A stretch of DNA of 64,000 nt, taken from contig CALWUO010000008.1 in NCBI GenBank assembly GCA_944384745.1, positions 1 to 64,000 of the forward strand, given 5' to 3'. How positions within the stretch are numbered: the stretch's first letter is position 1; every line of letters begins with the position of its first letter. Both the position numbers and the translations under genes were made by a program. The notes beneath the pieces are model-generated. The model had not been told where the DNA came from and did no database searches. It saw nothing but the letters and a program-made list of their open reading frames with translations. The stretch comes from an uncultured Butyricicoccus sp. Lineage in GTDB: Bacteria; Bacillota; Clostridia; Oscillospirales; Butyricicoccaceae. This document shows positions 62,275-64,000 of this stretch, piece after piece.

Positions 62275-63591
62275 CTAACTGCCCTTGCGTGTATTGCGTG
62301 GGATTTCTTTGATGTCTGCTACTGTGTAATGGTCTAACGCATACCATAGTGCTGAAAATGTGTGTGCATCAATATTAAATTCATCATATATCAACTCATC
62401 ATTGCGTTTATTTTTGGCATATACCAGAGTTGATAATTCTCTTATAGTATTTACACATTCTGGAGAACAATAAATATGCCTAAAACGTTTTATCTTCTTG
62501 GTATTTTCTAAACGGGTTAGTTTATAGCATTTACGCATCTGAAAACCCTCTTGAGCATAGAAAGTTATAGACTTAGGTTCTGCACAATCAGTGGATATGG
62601 ATATTTTATCTGTACCTAATTCTTTTAGTTCTTTTGATATTTCCACATCTGTTAGATGATTCTTGTACCATTCCCAATAGATATATAAATCTTTGTTTTT
62701 ATCGTCTACTGCACAACGTATAACCGCATTGTATGAAACTTCAAAACCAAAATCCATACCATTAAATTTAAAACGCTCTGAAATACCATTAACCCTTGCC
62801 ATTACCCATTCATGGCTTTCTGCTACCTCAAACTGTGGTAACACTTTTAAACCGTTAACTCCAAATCTGCCCAAACGTGCCACACGATACAAGTCAGGGT
62901 CATAATTCTTCATATCATCTAGCGTATCAATATAGTCGGACGGCAGGAAATAGTTATCATCTGCAACGGAATGATGATAATACACATTATTGCAAACTAT
63001 GGTTTTACGCTTATAAAGTTCATTATCATCAAGTATAATACGTTCTTTACCTTGCTCATCTACAGATTTGAAAAAGTGAGTATATACCCATGTTTCAGTT
63101 CCAACAGGGTTAGTTGTGAGTATAAAATGTAAACTTTGTGTAGGGTGTCTTAAACGTCCTAAAAGTTCTTTATATCCTGCATACTTAATTTCGCTACATT
63201 CTTCAAGCCAAACAATAGATACACCATTGATAGATTTTAATTTATCTGGCTTGTCCATGCCCTTAAAGATAATCTGTGACCCGTTAGGAAATCTTATTTT
63301 CATAGGTGATATGGTGCATTTGACCTTGTATTTTCCATCACCTACTAAATCCATATTGGTTAAAATTTCAACAAGTAAATCATAACAACTATCTCTTAGT
63401 GTATCGAATACTTCACGTACCACTAATAGTTTACGTTTTTCTTCTAATAGTTTGATAATAAGTTTAAACGCTGTGTTGTAACTTTTAGAAGAACCGTAAC
63501 CACCTACTAAAAGATATATTTTGTAATCCCAGTCATAAATATAATTTTCAAAACGTGGGTTAATGACCTTATTTATCGTCACTTTCTTCAC
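62275..63591 (-). CDS. Phage terminase large subunit (PBSX/XtmB type)
   Basis: A 438-aa packaging motor. ATPase: LVGGYGSSKSYNTAFK (Walker A, about 28-43) and VSIVWLEECSEI (Walker B, about 124-135), then the nuclease domain with FNGMDFGFEVSYNA and STDCAEPKSI. The start is GTG at 63591 inside the end of the small subunit gene (23-base overlap); GTG three codons later is also possible. Confidence 0.94.
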   Translation of the reverse strand: MKKVTINKVINPRFENYIYDWDYKIYLLVGGYGSSKSYNTAFKLIIKLLEEKRKLLVVREVFDTLRDSCYDLLVEILTNMDLVGDGKYKVKCTISPMKIRFPNGSQIIFKGMDKPDKLKSINGVSIVWLEECSEIKYAGYKELLGRLRHPTQSLHFILTTNPVGTETWVYTHFFKSVDEQGKERIILDDNELYKRKTIVCNNVYYHHSVADDNYFLPSDYIDTLDDMKNYDPDLYRVARLGRFGVNGLKVLPQFEVAESHEWVMARVNGISERFKFNGMDFGFEVSYNAVIRCAVDDKNKDLYIYWEWYKNHLTDVEISKELKELGTDKISISTDCAEPKSITFYAQEGFQMRKCYKLTRLENTKKIKRFRHIYCSPECVNTIRELSTLVYAKNKRNDELIYDEFNIDAHTFSALWYALDHYTVADIKEIPRNTRKGS

Positions 63592-63979
63592 CCGCTCGGC
63601 TTATAACTACATGAATTTCTTTATCCTCTTTATCTGCTGGAGTCATATTAACAAATTTATCTATCAATGTACCCATAGCCGTTGTTATTTGTTGCGGTTG
63701 AGCTTTGGCAAGTTTTTCTTCATCGTTTAAAATTGTTAGGCATTTACCTATAATTTCACATACAACACCCTTTTGATTTTCCATATATTCTAAGATATCA
63801 GCAGAATTTTGTTCTTTTTTCTGTTCGGCTTTTTTCATAAAACCATCATCATTTGTAACTATGCGTTTAACAGTTTTATCGCTTATTTTATGTTTTTTTG
63901 CTACTGCGTTATAACTACCCAGCTCCACATAGTCAGCTATAATACGTTTACGCTGTTTATCTGTTATTCTATTTGCCAT
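63569..63979 (-). CDS. Phage terminase small subunit
   Basis: A 136-aa DNA-recognition subunit. An N-terminal helix-turn-helix (RKRIIADYVELGSYNAVAKK, about 10-29, then ISDKTVKRIV) is followed by a helical oligomerisation region. Start follows AGGTGG. First visible gene of the late operon; upstream sequence lies outside the window. Confidence 0.88.
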   Translation of the reverse strand: MANRITDKQRKRIIADYVELGSYNAVAKKHKISDKTVKRIVTNDDGFMKKAEQKKEQNSADILEYMENQKGVVCEIIGKCLTILNDEEKLAKAQPQQITTAMGTLIDKFVNMTPADKEDKEIHVVISRAGEESDDK

Positions 63980-64000
63980 ATAACGCCACCTGCCTTTACT

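Larger units (their letters stand above)
40140..64000 (-). mobile_element. Siphovirus-type prophage, left part (truncated by window end)
   Basis: A contiguous late-gene operon on the minus strand runs from terminase small (63979) to amidase (44165) in the usual siphophage order, followed by an accessory segment to about 40.2 kb. The tail modules (tape measure, Dit, Gp37-like) show a long non-contractile or simple tail. Capsid, portal and terminase genes are intact, so the element is likely recent or functional. Integrase, repressor and replication genes are outside the window to the right. The left boundary is inferred from the end of pepD. Confidence 0.9.

Overview
The window is a low-GC Gram-positive chromosome segment, most likely from an anaerobic member of the class Clostridia. 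The basis is the AT-rich sequence, strong AGGAGG-type ribosome binding sites, near-consensus sigma-A promoters, a SAM-I (S-box) riboswitch before metK, FapA/CheX/VanW/M42/CcdA-type genes, and a Firmicutes-style siphophage. No species can be named from the sequence alone.

Host part (about 1-40,140). Genes lie in short operons on both strands. polA is followed by a Gfo/Idh/MocA oxidoreductase (-). Next is a FapA-CheX-CheY signalling operon (+). Then come a phosphodiester glycosidase-like membrane protein with a degenerate, tail-fused DEAD-box relative (-), an ArsP_2-type metal exporter (+), CpXC and ABC-F genes (-), and a nitroreductase plus a Sir2 deacylase (+). SAM-cycle genes are dispersed: riboswitch-metK (13.7-15.1 kb), luxS (18 kb, downstream of guaB) and a metY-like sulfhydrylase (22.4 kb). 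A five-gene tRNA operon (Val-Asp-Phe-Gly-Cys) with a perfect consensus promoter sits at 15.2-15.7 kb, beside an EAL phosphodiesterase with a degenerate GGDEF domain. A DUF896-CCA transferase-HD operon, an RluA pseudouridine synthase, three tandem M42 aminopeptidases, a VanW/G5 surface protein, YchF, an M23/G5 peptidase, a TlpA-CcdA thiol-redox pair facing a thioredoxin-reductase-like flavoprotein, an aromatic-acid-exporter-like protein, Tex and a PepD-type dipeptidase complete the host part.

Prophage part (about 40,140-64,000, cut by the window end). A siphovirus late operon reads leftwards in standard order: terminase small and large, SPP1-type portal, MuF minor head protein, zinc-binding protein, DUF4355 scaffold, decoration protein, E-type major capsid, head-tail connectors, tail tube, tail chaperones, tape measure (942 aa with 40-residue repeats), distal tail, Gp37-like tail protein with a LamG-like insertion, two tail-tip/collar proteins, holin and amidase. 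Integrase, repressor and replication genes are not in the window and presumably lie to the right.

Between the lysis genes and the host pepD is an accessory segment (40.4-44.1 kb). It holds a promoter with an 18-bp palindrome in its spacer driving two tiny membrane peptides and a ribbon-helix-helix protein, a small membrane protein, a secreted HExxH lipoprotein, and two genes on the opposite strand (a four-helix membrane protein and a DUF1653 protein). This is the most likely place for undescribed lysogenic-conversion or phage-defence functions.
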